Of a stretch of DNA of 64,000 nucleotides, positions 25,516-33,460 are shown piece after piece. The stretch comes from Candidatus Margulisiibacteriota bacterium (GTDB lineage Bacteria > Margulisbacteria > WOR-1 > O2-12-FULL-45-9 > XYB2-FULL-48-7). The notes under the pieces are model-generated. The model had not been told where the DNA came from and ran no database searches. It saw only the letters and a program-made list of their open reading frames with translations. Each line of letters opens with the position of its first letter. The first letter of the stretch is position 1. Made by a program: the position numbers and the translations under genes. The stretch is taken from the NCBI GenBank assembly GCA_041661965.1, contig JBAZTH010000003.1:413433-477432 (forward strand), given 5' to 3'.

Positions 25516-25737
25516 ATGGTAGGTTTATTGATTTTCTTACAGATCCTGTCCGGCGCGTTGCTGGTGATAGCCGTATTGCTCCATACCGCGAAAGGGGAAG
25601 GCTTGGGCGGGATCGGCGGTTCGGCCCGTCTTTTCGGCACCCCAAAAGGAATGGAAGAGGGGCTTGACCGTTTGACCTGGGGTTTGGCCGGGGCCTTTAT
25701 GTTGTTTTCTTTGTTCCTGGCGATGTTGAAAGCGTAA
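25516..25737 (+). CDS. secG: Preprotein translocase subunit SecG
   Basis: The 73-residue protein has two hydrophobic helices (about 3-22 and 54-71) joined by a glycine-rich cytoplasmic loop with KGEGLGGIGGSARLFGTPKG. This is the SecG pattern of LL.A.LLH..KGEGLG...GG. SecG is the small subunit of SecYEG that assists export. A gtgagg ribosome site precedes the ATG. SecG next to gapA-pgk is a common arrangement. Confidence 0.9.
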   Translation: MVGLLIFLQILSGALLVIAVLLHTAKGEGLGGIGGSARLFGTPKGMEEGLDRLTWGLAGAFMLFSLFLAMLKA

Positions 25738-25754
25738 TAATAAGGAGAATGATA

Positions 25755-26408
25755 ATGGGGAACCTGCTGACCGCGATCGCTACTGCCTGGCAGTTGTCCG
25801 CTCCGGTTATTTTTAATTTAATCTTTGCTCTGCTTCTTTTTTTACTGGTCTTTATTGCCGCGAAGCTTTCGGTGACCGGCTTATCGGCCATCTTTAAAGT
25901 CGTAAAGTTTGACGAATTGGCCGGAAAATTAGGCTTCAAGCAGATCCTGGAGAAGGGGGGGGTCAAACAAACTCCCGCGGAGTTGCTTTCCAGCGGCCTT
26001 TACTGGGCGGTCATTTTTATCGGTACGATCGCCGTCGCTGAAAATTTTCAGTTGGCGATCGGTCCGGTCTTGACCCGTTTCATCTCTTTTGTCGGGTTGG
26101 TCTTTTTAGCTTCGATAATTCTCGGGGTTGGGGTTTTGTTTGCCTCCCTGGTGTCGGGCATTGTCCGGGTCCTGGCGGCAAATTTTGGGATCGAGAGCGC
26201 CCGGACGATCTCGAAGGTTGTGTTTTATCTGGTCGTGCTGATCGCTTTCCTGGTGGTGTTGGAACAGTTTGGCGTGAGACGGGAAGCCTTTATGCCGCAG
26301 CTTGGGGTGATCATTGGCGCAGTCGGCTTAGCCGCGGCGATCGCTTTTGGCCTGGGCTGCAAGGATATGGCGGCCGATTTCTTTTACGGGATCTTTAAGG
26401 GTAAATAA
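25755..26408 (+). CDS. Membrane protein with conserved TM-helix repeats (MscS-related family)
   Basis: The 217-residue protein has about five hydrophobic helices and resembles the TM-helix repeat proteins annotated as mechanosensitive ion channel-like. The end motif GLAAAIAFGLGCKDMAADFFYGIF is like the pore-lining helix and start of the beta domain of MscS (GLALGLALKD), but the beta domain itself is absent. ATG 25755 is used since aaggag (25742-25747) is spaced 7 bases from it; the ATG at 25749 would be too close. Channel activity is not demonstrable from the sequence. Confidence 0.7.
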   Translation: MGNLLTAIATAWQLSAPVIFNLIFALLLFLLVFIAAKLSVTGLSAIFKVVKFDELAGKLGFKQILEKGGVKQTPAELLSSGLYWAVIFIGTIAVAENFQLAIGPVLTRFISFVGLVFLASIILGVGVLFASLVSGIVRVLAANFGIESARTISKVVFYLVVLIAFLVVLEQFGVRREAFMPQLGVIIGAVGLAAAIAFGLGCKDMAADFFYGIFKGK

Positions 26409-26420
26409 GGAGGAAAAAAG

Positions 26421-26891
26421 ATGAAAAAGTTAGTTTGCTTCTTGGTTGCGCTTTTATTGGCTTCGGCTTCTTTCGCGGCGACGAAGACGATCCAGCAATC
26501 GGGAATGAAGCTGGGGATCGGTTATGACGATGGAATGTCAGTGCTTCGTTTTGCCGGGGATACTTTTAACACTTCGATCGGTCTGATGTACCAGAATCAA
26601 ACCCAAAACAATAATTCCGCCTCGACTTTCGGAGTGGGCGGGAAAATGACCTTCAACCTTACTGCCGGCGAGCGGCCGACCCATGCCGGAGCCTCCCTGG
26701 CTTATTTTAGTTTGCCGAACTCGGTTTCTGCTTTTGTCATAAAGGCAATATATGGAGCGGAAGCCAATGTGACCAATAATTTTGTGGTCGGGGTTGATAT
26801 CAATCCCATTTCGTTCACTTCCGTTTCCAACAACGGGGGGACGACCATTGCGCTTCTGACCGGTTGCGTCTACGGCTATTTCTACCTGTAG
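26421..26891 (+). CDS. Exported beta-rich protein of unknown function
   Basis: The 156-residue protein has a clean signal peptide (KKLVCFLVALLLASASFA, cleavage after about residue 19). The rest is rich in alternating polar and hydrophobic residues with Gly, Asn and Thr (SIGLMYQNQTQNNN, GVGGKMTFNLTAG) and ends in GYFYL, an aromatic C-terminus as in outer-membrane beta-barrels. A small barrel or porin-like protein is possible. I do not recognise a family. Its ribosome site aaggagg overlaps the preceding stop and a terminator follows it directly. Confidence 0.6.
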   Translation: MKKLVCFLVALLLASASFAATKTIQQSGMKLGIGYDDGMSVLRFAGDTFNTSIGLMYQNQTQNNNSASTFGVGGKMTFNLTAGERPTHAGASLAYFSLPNSVSAFVIKAIYGAEANVTNNFVVGVDINPISFTSVSNNGGTTIALLTGCVYGYFYL

Positions 26892-26899
26892 AATAAAAG

Positions 26900-26931
26900 G
26901 CCCTCTCTGTCGTCAGGCGGAGAGGGCTTTT
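26900..26931 (+). terminator. Rho-independent terminator after the exported protein gene
   Basis: Stem GCCCTCTC (26900-26907) pairs with GAGAGGGC (26920-26927) across a 12-base loop and is followed by TTTTA. It lies 9 bases past the stop and closes the transcript that includes secG. Confidence 0.8.
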
Positions 26932-26966
26932 ACTTGCGACGATTTTATTGTAGAATGTCTTACCAT

Positions 26967-27039
26967 GCGGGAGTAGCTCAGCTGGTAGAGCTTCTGCTTC
27001 CCAAGCAGAAGGTCGCGGGTTCGAACCCCGTCTCCCGCT
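26967..27039 (+). tRNA. tRNA-Gly (anticodon CCC)
   Basis: Acceptor GCGGGAG/CTCCCGC, anticodon stem TCTGC/GCAGA with loop TTCCCAA, T-arm GCGGG-TTCGAAC-CCCGT. 73 bases, discriminator T, no encoded CCA. First of three tRNA genes. Confidence 0.94.
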
Positions 27040-27056
27040 ATTTTTTTTGTCCTGAC

Positions 27057-27127
27057 GGCGGCATGGCCGAGTGGTTAGGCAGCGGTCTGCAAAACCGTTT
27101 ACTCCAGTTCAAATCTGGATGCCGCCT
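27057..27127 (+). tRNA. tRNA-Cys (anticodon GCA)
   Basis: Acceptor GGCGGCA/TGCCGCC, anticodon stem GCGGT/ACCGT (one G-T pair) with loop CTGCAAA, T-arm CCAGTTCAAATCTGG. Discriminator T fits tRNA-Cys. 71 bases, no encoded CCA. Confidence 0.93.
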
Positions 27128-27181
27128 TATCTTATGATATAATATTTATGGTCGGGGACGTGCCCGGCCGGTTCCTTTAAT

Positions 27182-27255
27182 GCGCGCTTAGCTCAGCTGG
27201 TTAGAGTACTTGCTTGACAGGCAAGGGGTCACTGGTTCGATCCCAGTAGCGCGCA
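27182..27255 (+). tRNA. tRNA-Val (anticodon GAC)
   Basis: Acceptor GCGCGCT/AGCGCGC, anticodon stem CTTGC/GCAAG with loop TTGACAG, T-arm ACTGG-TTCGATC-CCAGT. 74 bases, discriminator A. A TATAAT-like sequence lies between tRNA-Cys and this gene (about 27136-27141), so it may have its own promoter. Confidence 0.93.
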
Positions 27256-27307
27256 TTGAGGGAATTCACTTTTGCCTAAGCACTTTAGTTCCTTTGCTTT
27301 TTTCCGC

Positions 27308-27335
27308 TTGACTATCCTCAATAGCAGTCTAAAAT
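27308..27335 (+). promoter_or_regulatory. Promoter of the PAS/kinase/regulator operon
   Basis: TTGACT (27308-27313) and TAAAAT (27330-27335) are 16 bases apart; the start should be near 27342. A ribosome site gaggtg (27354-27359) precedes ATG 27364, so this transcript is not leaderless. Confidence 0.55.
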
Positions 27336-27363
27336 TCTCTAAGAGGCCCATCAGAGGTGAAAA

Positions 27364-28275
27364 ATGACTGGCAACCAGGACCCTGTAGTTGGAATTCAAG
27401 ATAAAATTTCCTTAGATAAAGTTTTTGCCCAAATTCCCGGGATGGTCTATCAATTCTTAAGAAAACCGGACGGAACTTATACCGTTCCCTTCGCCAGCGA
27501 AGCGATCCGCGGCATTTTCGGCTGTTCCCCGCAAGACGTGCGCCATGATTTTTCACTCATAATCAAAGCCCTTTATCTTGAAGATAAGGAAAGGGTCATT
27601 CAATCCATTGAAGATTCCGCCGATAAATTAACGCCCTGGCAATGCGAATATCGGGTTCAGCTGCCAGGACAACCGATCCGCTGGATGTTGGCTCGATCGG
27701 TCCCGGAAAGGCAAAATGACGGCAGCATCATTTGGTTTGGCTACAATGTCGACATTACGGAGCGCAAAATGGCCGAAGAAGCGGTGCGTCAATCCGAAGA
27801 GAAGTTCTCCGCCGCTTTTAAGGCGTCCCCCGATTTGATGAGCATCACCCGTTTAAGCGACGGACAGATCCTGGACGTCAACAACGGTTATTCGCGGTTG
27901 CTGGGTTACGCGCGCGATGAGACCGTCGGCAAGACCACCGCCGAACTTTCGATCTGGGCGGATGCGGCCGAGCGGGCAAAATTTATCGCGTTATTGAAAG
28001 AATCCGGCGAAGTTAACGACCTTGAAATAACGCTTCGCCGCAAAGATGGGACCTTGGTGCCGTGCTTGGACTCGGCCCGGACCTTCAATCTCCAGGGAGA
28101 GCCTTGCGTTCTCTCGGTCGTTAAAGATATTACCGGGCAAAAAAGAGCGGACAATGACTTTTCGAAGAAGGTTAGTGAACTTGAACGGTTCAATAAGGTT
28201 GCCATGGAGCGCGAAGATCGGATCATCGAGCTGAAGCAGGAAGTTAAAAAGCTTAAGGAACAACTGATGAAATGA
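27364..28275 (+). CDS. Protein with two PAS domains and a C-terminal coiled coil
   Basis: The 303-residue soluble protein has a PAS fold at about 15-130 (VYQFLRKPDGTYTVPFAS, ending with the PAC segment WFGYNVDITERK) and a second at about 140-265 (SDGQILDVNNGYSRLLGY, ending SVVKDITGQKRAD). Then comes a short heptad-rich helix (residues 270-303). There is no kinase, cyclase or DNA-binding domain, so it cannot signal alone. The stop overlaps the start of a histidine kinase gene (ATGA), suggesting it is a sensory partner of that kinase. Ligand is unknown. Confidence 0.8.
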   Translation: MTGNQDPVVGIQDKISLDKVFAQIPGMVYQFLRKPDGTYTVPFASEAIRGIFGCSPQDVRHDFSLIIKALYLEDKERVIQSIEDSADKLTPWQCEYRVQLPGQPIRWMLARSVPERQNDGSIIWFGYNVDITERKMAEEAVRQSEEKFSAAFKASPDLMSITRLSDGQILDVNNGYSRLLGYARDETVGKTTAELSIWADAAERAKFIALLKESGEVNDLEITLRRKDGTLVPCLDSARTFNLQGEPCVLSVVKDITGQKRADNDFSKKVSELERFNKVAMEREDRIIELKQEVKKLKEQLMK

Positions 28276-30161
28276 ACTATAGTTTTGCCGTACTTGATTT
28301 TTTGGGCGCGTTTTTGGCCGCTTCCAGCGCGATCGTTATAATTGCCCGCAATCCTAAGGATAAACTTTGCCAGGCCTTTTTCGGCTATGCCATGATGATC
28401 GGATTTTTTAACCTATTTAACGCTTTAATGATGACCGCGGCGTCCATGACGGTGGCTTTTCTGCACACGAGATTTGCGGTCGTCTTTTGGATCTTATTTT
28501 TGTTGTTCTTTGTTCAGTTTTGCCTGATCGTGGCGAAGTTGGACCGCGACAAATATTACCGAGCGGGCCTTTTCGTGATAACGCTTGCCGCCGCGTCGGT
28601 TAATTATTTGAACTTTACGACGGATTGGTTTTATAAAATTCCGGTTATGACCGCTTACGGCTACTCCGACTTGTTCGGCCGCTGGTACTGGGTATTTGTG
28701 CTTTGTTCCATCGTCATGGTCTTGATCCCGATCTATTTATTGACTAGAGCCTGGCGGGAAACAAAAAGTAAACGGGAAAAGAGACAGAGCCAAACTATCC
28801 TGGCGGCCCTTATTATAGGGCTCCTGGTCGGCGCCTTGCTGGATGGTTTTTTGCCGACGCTTGGGGTTTTTGTTCAAAGCACGGCACCGTTTATTTCCAC
28901 GCTCTATGTGCTGGTCTTTGCCTACGCGATTACCCGCTATGGCCTGTTGAACGTGACGCCGGCCAATCTTGCCAACGACATCCTGAATATGATCCCCGGT
29001 TTATTGCTGTTCGCCGATGTCGCGCGAAAGATCCGACTGGCCAATCACAGCCTTCTTAGGAACCTCGGCTACTCGCGCGATGAGATTATCGGGCAGGATT
29101 GTTCGATCCTCCATGCCGATCAAAAAAATCACGAGGAGCTGCATCTTGAACTGGCGAGAGTCGGGACGTTCAGCCAAAAGAAAGCTTTGCTTTTAACGAA
29201 AACCGGGGAGCCGATGCCGGTCAACGTCGAAGCGGCCGAGGTCAAGGATGTTTCCGGCGAGAAGATCGGCGAGATCTTCCTGTTTATTGACGCTCGTAAA
29301 GAGGAGTCCTTGCTTAAAAAACAGCAGGTAATGATCGAGGAACTGACCAAGACCAAAGAACGGATGTTGAGCATTCTGGAAGACACGACCGAAGCCAGGG
29401 ATGACGCCAAAAATAAATCCGAGGAATTGGCGCTGGCGATTGGGAACTTAAAGGAAGTCGATCGGATGAAAAATCGCTTTATGACGGTCATGTCGCACGA
29501 GCTTCGGACGCCGCTGACCCCGATCAAGGGTTTTTCTTCCATGCTCCTTGACGGGCAGCTCGGCCAATTATCCGAACCGCAGGCGAACGCCGTTACTTCC
29601 ATCCAGCGGGAAAGCGATCATTTATCGTTGTTGATCGACAGCATTCTTGATTTGGCTAAATTAGAGAGCGGCCGGCGGCTGGAACTGAACACCGAACCGA
29701 TTTCGATGAGGCGCATGCTTGATGAATTCGCGCTGATCGTGAAGCCGCAATGCGCGCTGAAAGAGCAAACTCTGGAACTTGTTGTCCCGGATGATTTCAA
29801 TACGATCATCGGCGATCGGAGCAAACTCCACCGGCTCTTGACCAATGTTATTGGGAACGCGATCAATTTTACCCCGAACGGCGGCAAGATCTCGATCGTC
29901 GGCCAAAACGTCGAGAACGGAGTCGAATTGCGGGTGATCGATAATGGGATCGGGATCGAAGCGCAGTATTTGGAGAAGATCTTTGAGCGGTTTTTTCAAA
30001 TTGATAATTCATATTCCCGGGCGACCGGCGGGGTCGGTTTGGGGCTCGCGATCTCCCGGGCGATAGTCGAGGCGCATGGCGGCAAGATCCGGGCGGAATC
30101 AAAAGGGATCGGCTGGGGAACAGCGATTATTATAAATCTGCCGGTTGGAGGAAACAAATGA
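28272..30161 (+). CDS. Membrane sensor histidine kinase (7TM-PAS-HisKA-HATPase)
   Basis: The 629-residue protein has seven hydrophobic helices in residues 1-230, as in the N-terminal 7TM region of some histidine kinases. A PAS domain (about 235-345) and a coiled coil follow. The HisKA domain carries phospho-acceptor His409 in MSHELRTPLTPIKGF, and the HATPase domain has N-box GNAINFTPNGGK, G1 DNGIGIE and G2 GVGLGLAISRAI. It should autophosphorylate in response to an unknown signal and pass phosphate to the response regulator encoded 4 bases overlapping downstream. The upstream double-PAS protein is probably part of the same system. Confidence 0.9.
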   Translation: MNYSFAVLDFLGAFLAASSAIVIIARNPKDKLCQAFFGYAMMIGFFNLFNALMMTAASMTVAFLHTRFAVVFWILFLLFFVQFCLIVAKLDRDKYYRAGLFVITLAAASVNYLNFTTDWFYKIPVMTAYGYSDLFGRWYWVFVLCSIVMVLIPIYLLTRAWRETKSKREKRQSQTILAALIIGLLVGALLDGFLPTLGVFVQSTAPFISTLYVLVFAYAITRYGLLNVTPANLANDILNMIPGLLLFADVARKIRLANHSLLRNLGYSRDEIIGQDCSILHADQKNHEELHLELARVGTFSQKKALLLTKTGEPMPVNVEAAEVKDVSGEKIGEIFLFIDARKEESLLKKQQVMIEELTKTKERMLSILEDTTEARDDAKNKSEELALAIGNLKEVDRMKNRFMTVMSHELRTPLTPIKGFSSMLLDGQLGQLSEPQANAVTSIQRESDHLSLLIDSILDLAKLESGRRLELNTEPISMRRMLDEFALIVKPQCALKEQTLELVVPDDFNTIIGDRSKLHRLLTNVIGNAINFTPNGGKISIVGQNVENGVELRVIDNGIGIEAQYLEKIFERFFQIDNSYSRATGGVGLGLAISRAIVEAHGGKIRAESKGIGWGTAIIINLPVGGNK

Positions 30162-30514
30162 AAAAAATATTATTAATTGAGGATTACCAGCCGACCGTCG
30201 AGATGATCAATCTGATGCTGAAGATGCAAGGCTACGAGGTCGAGATCGCTTATTGCGGGAAAGAGGGACTGCAAAAAGCGGCCGCTGCCGATTTGATCCT
30301 GCTGGACGTGATGATGCCGGAGATGGACGGACTGGAAGTCTGCCGGAGATTAAAAAGCGCGGACTCGACCAAGCATATACCGGTGATCATTGTTTCGATC
30401 AGGGCCGACGATCTTGGCAAAGAAGGCCGGGAGATAGGCGCGGCCGCTTATTTGGCTAAACCGTTTGAACCGGAGAGATTGCTTGATTTGATCAAAAAAC
30501 ATTTACCCGGTTAA
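30158..30514 (+). CDS. Single-domain response regulator
   Basis: The 118-residue protein is a bare receiver domain: acidic pair Glu8-Asp9, phospho-acceptor Asp50 in LILLDVMMPEMDG, the conserved Ser/Thr region VIIVSIRAD and Lys in AKPFEP. No output domain is present, as in CheY- or Spo0F-like proteins, so it acts through protein contacts or a phosphorelay. A flagellar switch is encoded close by, but on the opposite strand and with a FliM that lacks the CheY-binding peptide. The gene ends in a TTAA shared with the converging fliA. Confidence 0.9.
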   Translation: MKKILLIEDYQPTVEMINLMLKMQGYEVEIAYCGKEGLQKAAAADLILLDVMMPEMDGLEVCRRLKSADSTKHIPVIIVSIRADDLGKEGREIGAAAYLAKPFEPERLLDLIKKHLPG

Positions 30515-31107
30515 GCCGGCGTTTCTCCTGGCGAACTCATGTGTTCTTTCAGCTTGATCGTGGCGTCTTTGCAGATCCGGGAAACCTGCGATTCGGAAAG
30601 TCCGATCTCCCTGCCGATCTCCTTGAAAGTCTTATCTTGGCGGTAATACTGATCGATAACGGTCTTTTCTTTGGTAGAGAGGTCTTTCATCGCGGTATCA
30701 AGATGCATATCTTTGTCGACGTCTTCCTGGGCGATCTGTTTGCTGTTGAAGGCCATATAAACATTGGCCGCGGAAGTTATGAACTCGTACATGCCGACGA
30801 CCGGGTCGTTGCCTCGTTTACGGAGGTAATCCTGCATCGATCCCTTGAGGCGGACGGAGACGTAGGTCCAGAGCTCGCCCTTGCGCGGGTCCCAAGTCTT
30901 GATGCAATCGAGAAAGGCGATCTTGGCCTCTTGTTCCAGATCGTCCGCTTCGGCTTTGGCGACGTGCCGGGGAAGGGTCGAAACATACCAGCGGACCAAC
31001 GCCTTGATCTTATCGGCGTATTTTTCCAGGGTTTCATCGCTGTATTTGAGGAATTGCTCGCGCAGGATGTTAACGATCCGATCTTCAATTTCTTTACGGC
31101 TGATCAT
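30511..31107 (-). CDS. fliA: FliA/WhiG-type RNA polymerase sigma factor
   Basis: The 198-residue protein is a sigma-28-type factor. Region 2 shows DDLEQEAKIAFLDCIKTWDPRKG and RLKGSMQDYLR, similar to the RxRGAMLDxLR of FliA. Region 4 shows LSTKEKTVIDQYY, FKEIGREIGLSESQVSRICKDA as helix-turn-helix. At 198 residues it is shorter than typical FliA (about 240), and region 3 is reduced. It lies at the end of the flagellar operon and should direct late flagellar genes. Its ATG overlaps the end of the small ORF upstream. Confidence 0.85.
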   Translation of the reverse strand: MISRKEIEDRIVNILREQFLKYSDETLEKYADKIKALVRWYVSTLPRHVAKAEADDLEQEAKIAFLDCIKTWDPRKGELWTYVSVRLKGSMQDYLRKRGNDPVVGMYEFITSAANVYMAFNSKQIAQEDVDKDMHLDTAMKDLSTKEKTVIDQYYRQDKTFKEIGREIGLSESQVSRICKDATIKLKEHMSSPGETPA

Positions 31108-31313
31108 CGGAATTTTTTGATTACTTCCTTTACGTAGGCTTCTTCACGTTCGGCGGCTTTCTCTTCCCGTCCTTGCTTGGCGAAGCGGTTGGCGGTGTCT
31201 TTTAAAAATTCCCAGGAGGCGCGCAGAATGGGAGGAAGTCCGGCCGGCGGGGCGCTGGGCGCGGCTCGTCCGACCTTGCCTAATTTACTGGTTTCAACTC
31301 TTCGAATGGTCAT
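31104..31313 (-). CDS. 69-residue protein upstream of fliA, unknown
   Basis: The ORF (MTIRRVETSKLGKVGR then a Pro/Ala-rich stretch) has a C-terminal half predicted as charged amphipathic helix (WEFLKDTANRFAKQGREEKAAEREEAYVKEVIKKF). It overlaps fliA by 4 bases. Size, disordered N-terminus, helical C-terminus and position beside a sigma-28 gene resemble the anti-sigma factor FlgM, but I see no sequence match. A TATAAT on this strand lies 10 bases before the ATG (4 before an in-frame GTG at 31319). A weak possibility is a linker protein of the flagellar export apparatus. Confidence 0.5.
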   Translation of the reverse strand: MTIRRVETSKLGKVGRAAPSAPPAGLPPILRASWEFLKDTANRFAKQGREEKAAEREEAYVKEVIKKFR

Positions 31314-31323
31314 TGCCACGTCT

Positions 31324-31329
31324 ATTATA
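31324..31329 (-). promoter_or_regulatory. -10 box before the 69-residue ORF and fliA
   Basis: TATAAT on the minus strand at 31329-31324 predicts a start near 31317, leaving a leader of about 4 bases before ATG 31313. It would give fliA transcription independent of the long flagellar operon. Confidence 0.45.
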
Positions 31330-31358
31330 GCGAACGGGTCGGCAAATGTAAACTACTA

Positions 31359-33443
31359 CTATTCGATGGAGATCATGCCGATCGACTGGACCTTGACCTG
31401 CGGAACGATCTCGTTGTAGGAGAGGACGGCGACGTCGGGGAAGCTCCGTTCGATAAACCGTTTAAAGTGAGGGCGCAGTCTCGGCGAGCAAAGAATGACC
31501 GACTTAAGCTTAAGCCGTTTGAAGTTGTTCATGTGGTTGGAGATCTGGACCAGGACCCGCTCGCCGACCGTCGGGTCGACCGCCAGGAAGGAGCCGTATT
31601 CCGATTGGTGGATCGCGCCGACCAGCGTTTCTTCCAGGGTCGGGTCGATCGTGACGACGGTAATGATCCCGTCCTTATCGGTGTAGGCTTCGCAAATTTG
31701 CCGGGCGAGCGACTGGCGGACGTATTCGGCCAGGATGTTGATGTCGCGCGAAAGATGGGCGTAATCGGCCAGACGTTCCAGGATGGTCGAGAGATCGCGG
31801 ATCGAAACCCGTTCGCGGACCAGGAGCTGGAGGACCTTGTGGACCTGGCCGAGCGAGAGGAGGTCGGGGATCAGTTCGCGGACGATCGCCGCGTTGGTGT
31901 TTTTCACCAGTTCGATCAGCGATTGGACGTTCTGGCGGGTCATGATCTCGTCGGCGTAGCGCTTGATGATCTCCGAGAAGTGGTCGGAGATGACGTCGAC
32001 CGGCGGCTTGGCCGGCAGACCGAGCTTCTGGAGCTCGGGGAGGTTTTCATCCGGCACCCAGGTCACAAGGTCGTTATTAAGCGGGTCATGCGATTCGGTG
32101 CCGGTCAGCTTGCGGGCTTTGATCTGCGCCAGCGGCAGGTCGACCCGGTGGTTGCCGAGGAAGGCTTCGCCGATCGAGACTTTCGTTCCCCTGATCTCGA
32201 CCACATATTGATTAGGCGGCAAACTCAAATCGTCCATGACCCGGACGCCGGGAATGACAAAGCCGAGGTCCTGGCCGATATTGTAGCGGATGAGGGTGAT
32301 CCGCTCCAGGAGCGGGCCGCGCTGGGTCGGATCGATTAGCGGGATCAGATTGCGGCCGGTCTTAAGCGACAGGGGATCAAGGCCGAGTGTTCCCAAAATG
32401 CTTTCCGGTTTTTTCAGGACGTCTTTGGCCGAGACTTCTTCGGTCACGACCTGGGCTGATTCTTTAGCGCCCTGTCGCTGCAGCAGGACGAGAGCGAAGA
32501 GCCCAGAGGCGAGGGCCATCGACATGAAAGGGACGCTCGGCATTCCCGGGACAATAGCGAAGAGCCCCAGGATAATGGTGACGAAAGCAAAGGCCCGCGG
32601 CTGGCCGAAGAACTGGACAGCAACATCGTTCCCCAGGCTCATTTCCGAGGCCGATTTGGTGATGATCAGACCGGTGGCGATCGAGATCAAAAGAGCGCTG
32701 ACCTGAATGACCAGCCCGGCCCCGACGGTCAACAGCGCGTAGGTGGCCAGGGCATCCATAATGCTCATCCCGAGATTAAGCCAGCCGACCAGGATTCCGG
32801 CCAGAATGTTGACCAAAACGATGATGATGCCGGCGATCGAATCGCCGCGGACGAATTTGTTGGAACCGTCCATGCTGCCAAAGAAGGTCGCTTCGCGTTC
32901 GATCTTGCGGCGGCGGTTGCGGGCCTCGGTCGCGTCGATCAGGCCGGCGTTCAGGTCGGCGTCGATCGACATCTGTTTACCGGGCATGGCGTCCAGGGTG
33001 AAACGGGCGGCGACTTCGGCCACGCGTTCCGAACCCTTGGTAATAACGACGAACTGGACGATGGTGATGATCGCGAAGATAATCACCCCGACGATGTAGT
33101 TTCCCCCGACCACAAAATTACCGAACGCCTGGACGACCTGGCCGGCATAGGCCTGGGTTAGGATCAACCGGGTGGCGGAAATGTTCAACCCAAGTCGAAA
33201 GACGGTAATGATCAGGAGGACCGACGGAAAGGAGGCCATTTCCAGCGGCTCCTTCAGGTACATGGCGACCAAAAGGATCACCAGGGCGAACGCGATGCTG
33301 AAAGTAAAGAGAATATCAACGATGAAAGGCGGCAGAGGAAGGAGCATCATGGCCAGAGTGACGACAATCGCTCCCGCCAGCAGGAAATCGTTCAGGGAAA
33401 AGAGATTTCTTACGTCCTTGACGCTAAAACTTGGCGCTGCCAT
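31359..33443 (-). CDS. flhA: Flagellar export apparatus protein FlhA
   Basis: The 694-residue protein matches FlhA in length and layout. Eight hydrophobic helices occupy the first ~320 residues with the conserved FHIPEP-like cytoplasmic loop region (RFTLDAMPGKQMSIDADLNAGLID). A large C-terminal cytoplasmic domain follows (GVRVMDDLSLPPNQYVVEIRG, RERVSIRDLSTILERLADY). FlhA forms the nonameric gate ring that receives substrate-chaperone complexes. It follows flhB by 17 bases within the operon. Confidence 0.97.
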   Translation of the reverse strand: MAAPSFSVKDVRNLFSLNDFLLAGAIVVTLAMMLLPLPPFIVDILFTFSIAFALVILLVAMYLKEPLEMASFPSVLLIITVFRLGLNISATRLILTQAYAGQVVQAFGNFVVGGNYIVGVIIFAIITIVQFVVITKGSERVAEVAARFTLDAMPGKQMSIDADLNAGLIDATEARNRRRKIEREATFFGSMDGSNKFVRGDSIAGIIIVLVNILAGILVGWLNLGMSIMDALATYALLTVGAGLVIQVSALLISIATGLIITKSASEMSLGNDVAVQFFGQPRAFAFVTIILGLFAIVPGMPSVPFMSMALASGLFALVLLQRQGAKESAQVVTEEVSAKDVLKKPESILGTLGLDPLSLKTGRNLIPLIDPTQRGPLLERITLIRYNIGQDLGFVIPGVRVMDDLSLPPNQYVVEIRGTKVSIGEAFLGNHRVDLPLAQIKARKLTGTESHDPLNNDLVTWVPDENLPELQKLGLPAKPPVDVISDHFSEIIKRYADEIMTRQNVQSLIELVKNTNAAIVRELIPDLLSLGQVHKVLQLLVRERVSIRDLSTILERLADYAHLSRDINILAEYVRQSLARQICEAYTDKDGIITVVTIDPTLEETLVGAIHQSEYGSFLAVDPTVGERVLVQISNHMNNFKRLKLKSVILCSPRLRPHFKRFIERSFPDVAVLSYNEIVPQVKVQSIGMISIE

Positions 33444-33460
33444 TGCTGTCGATTATATAC

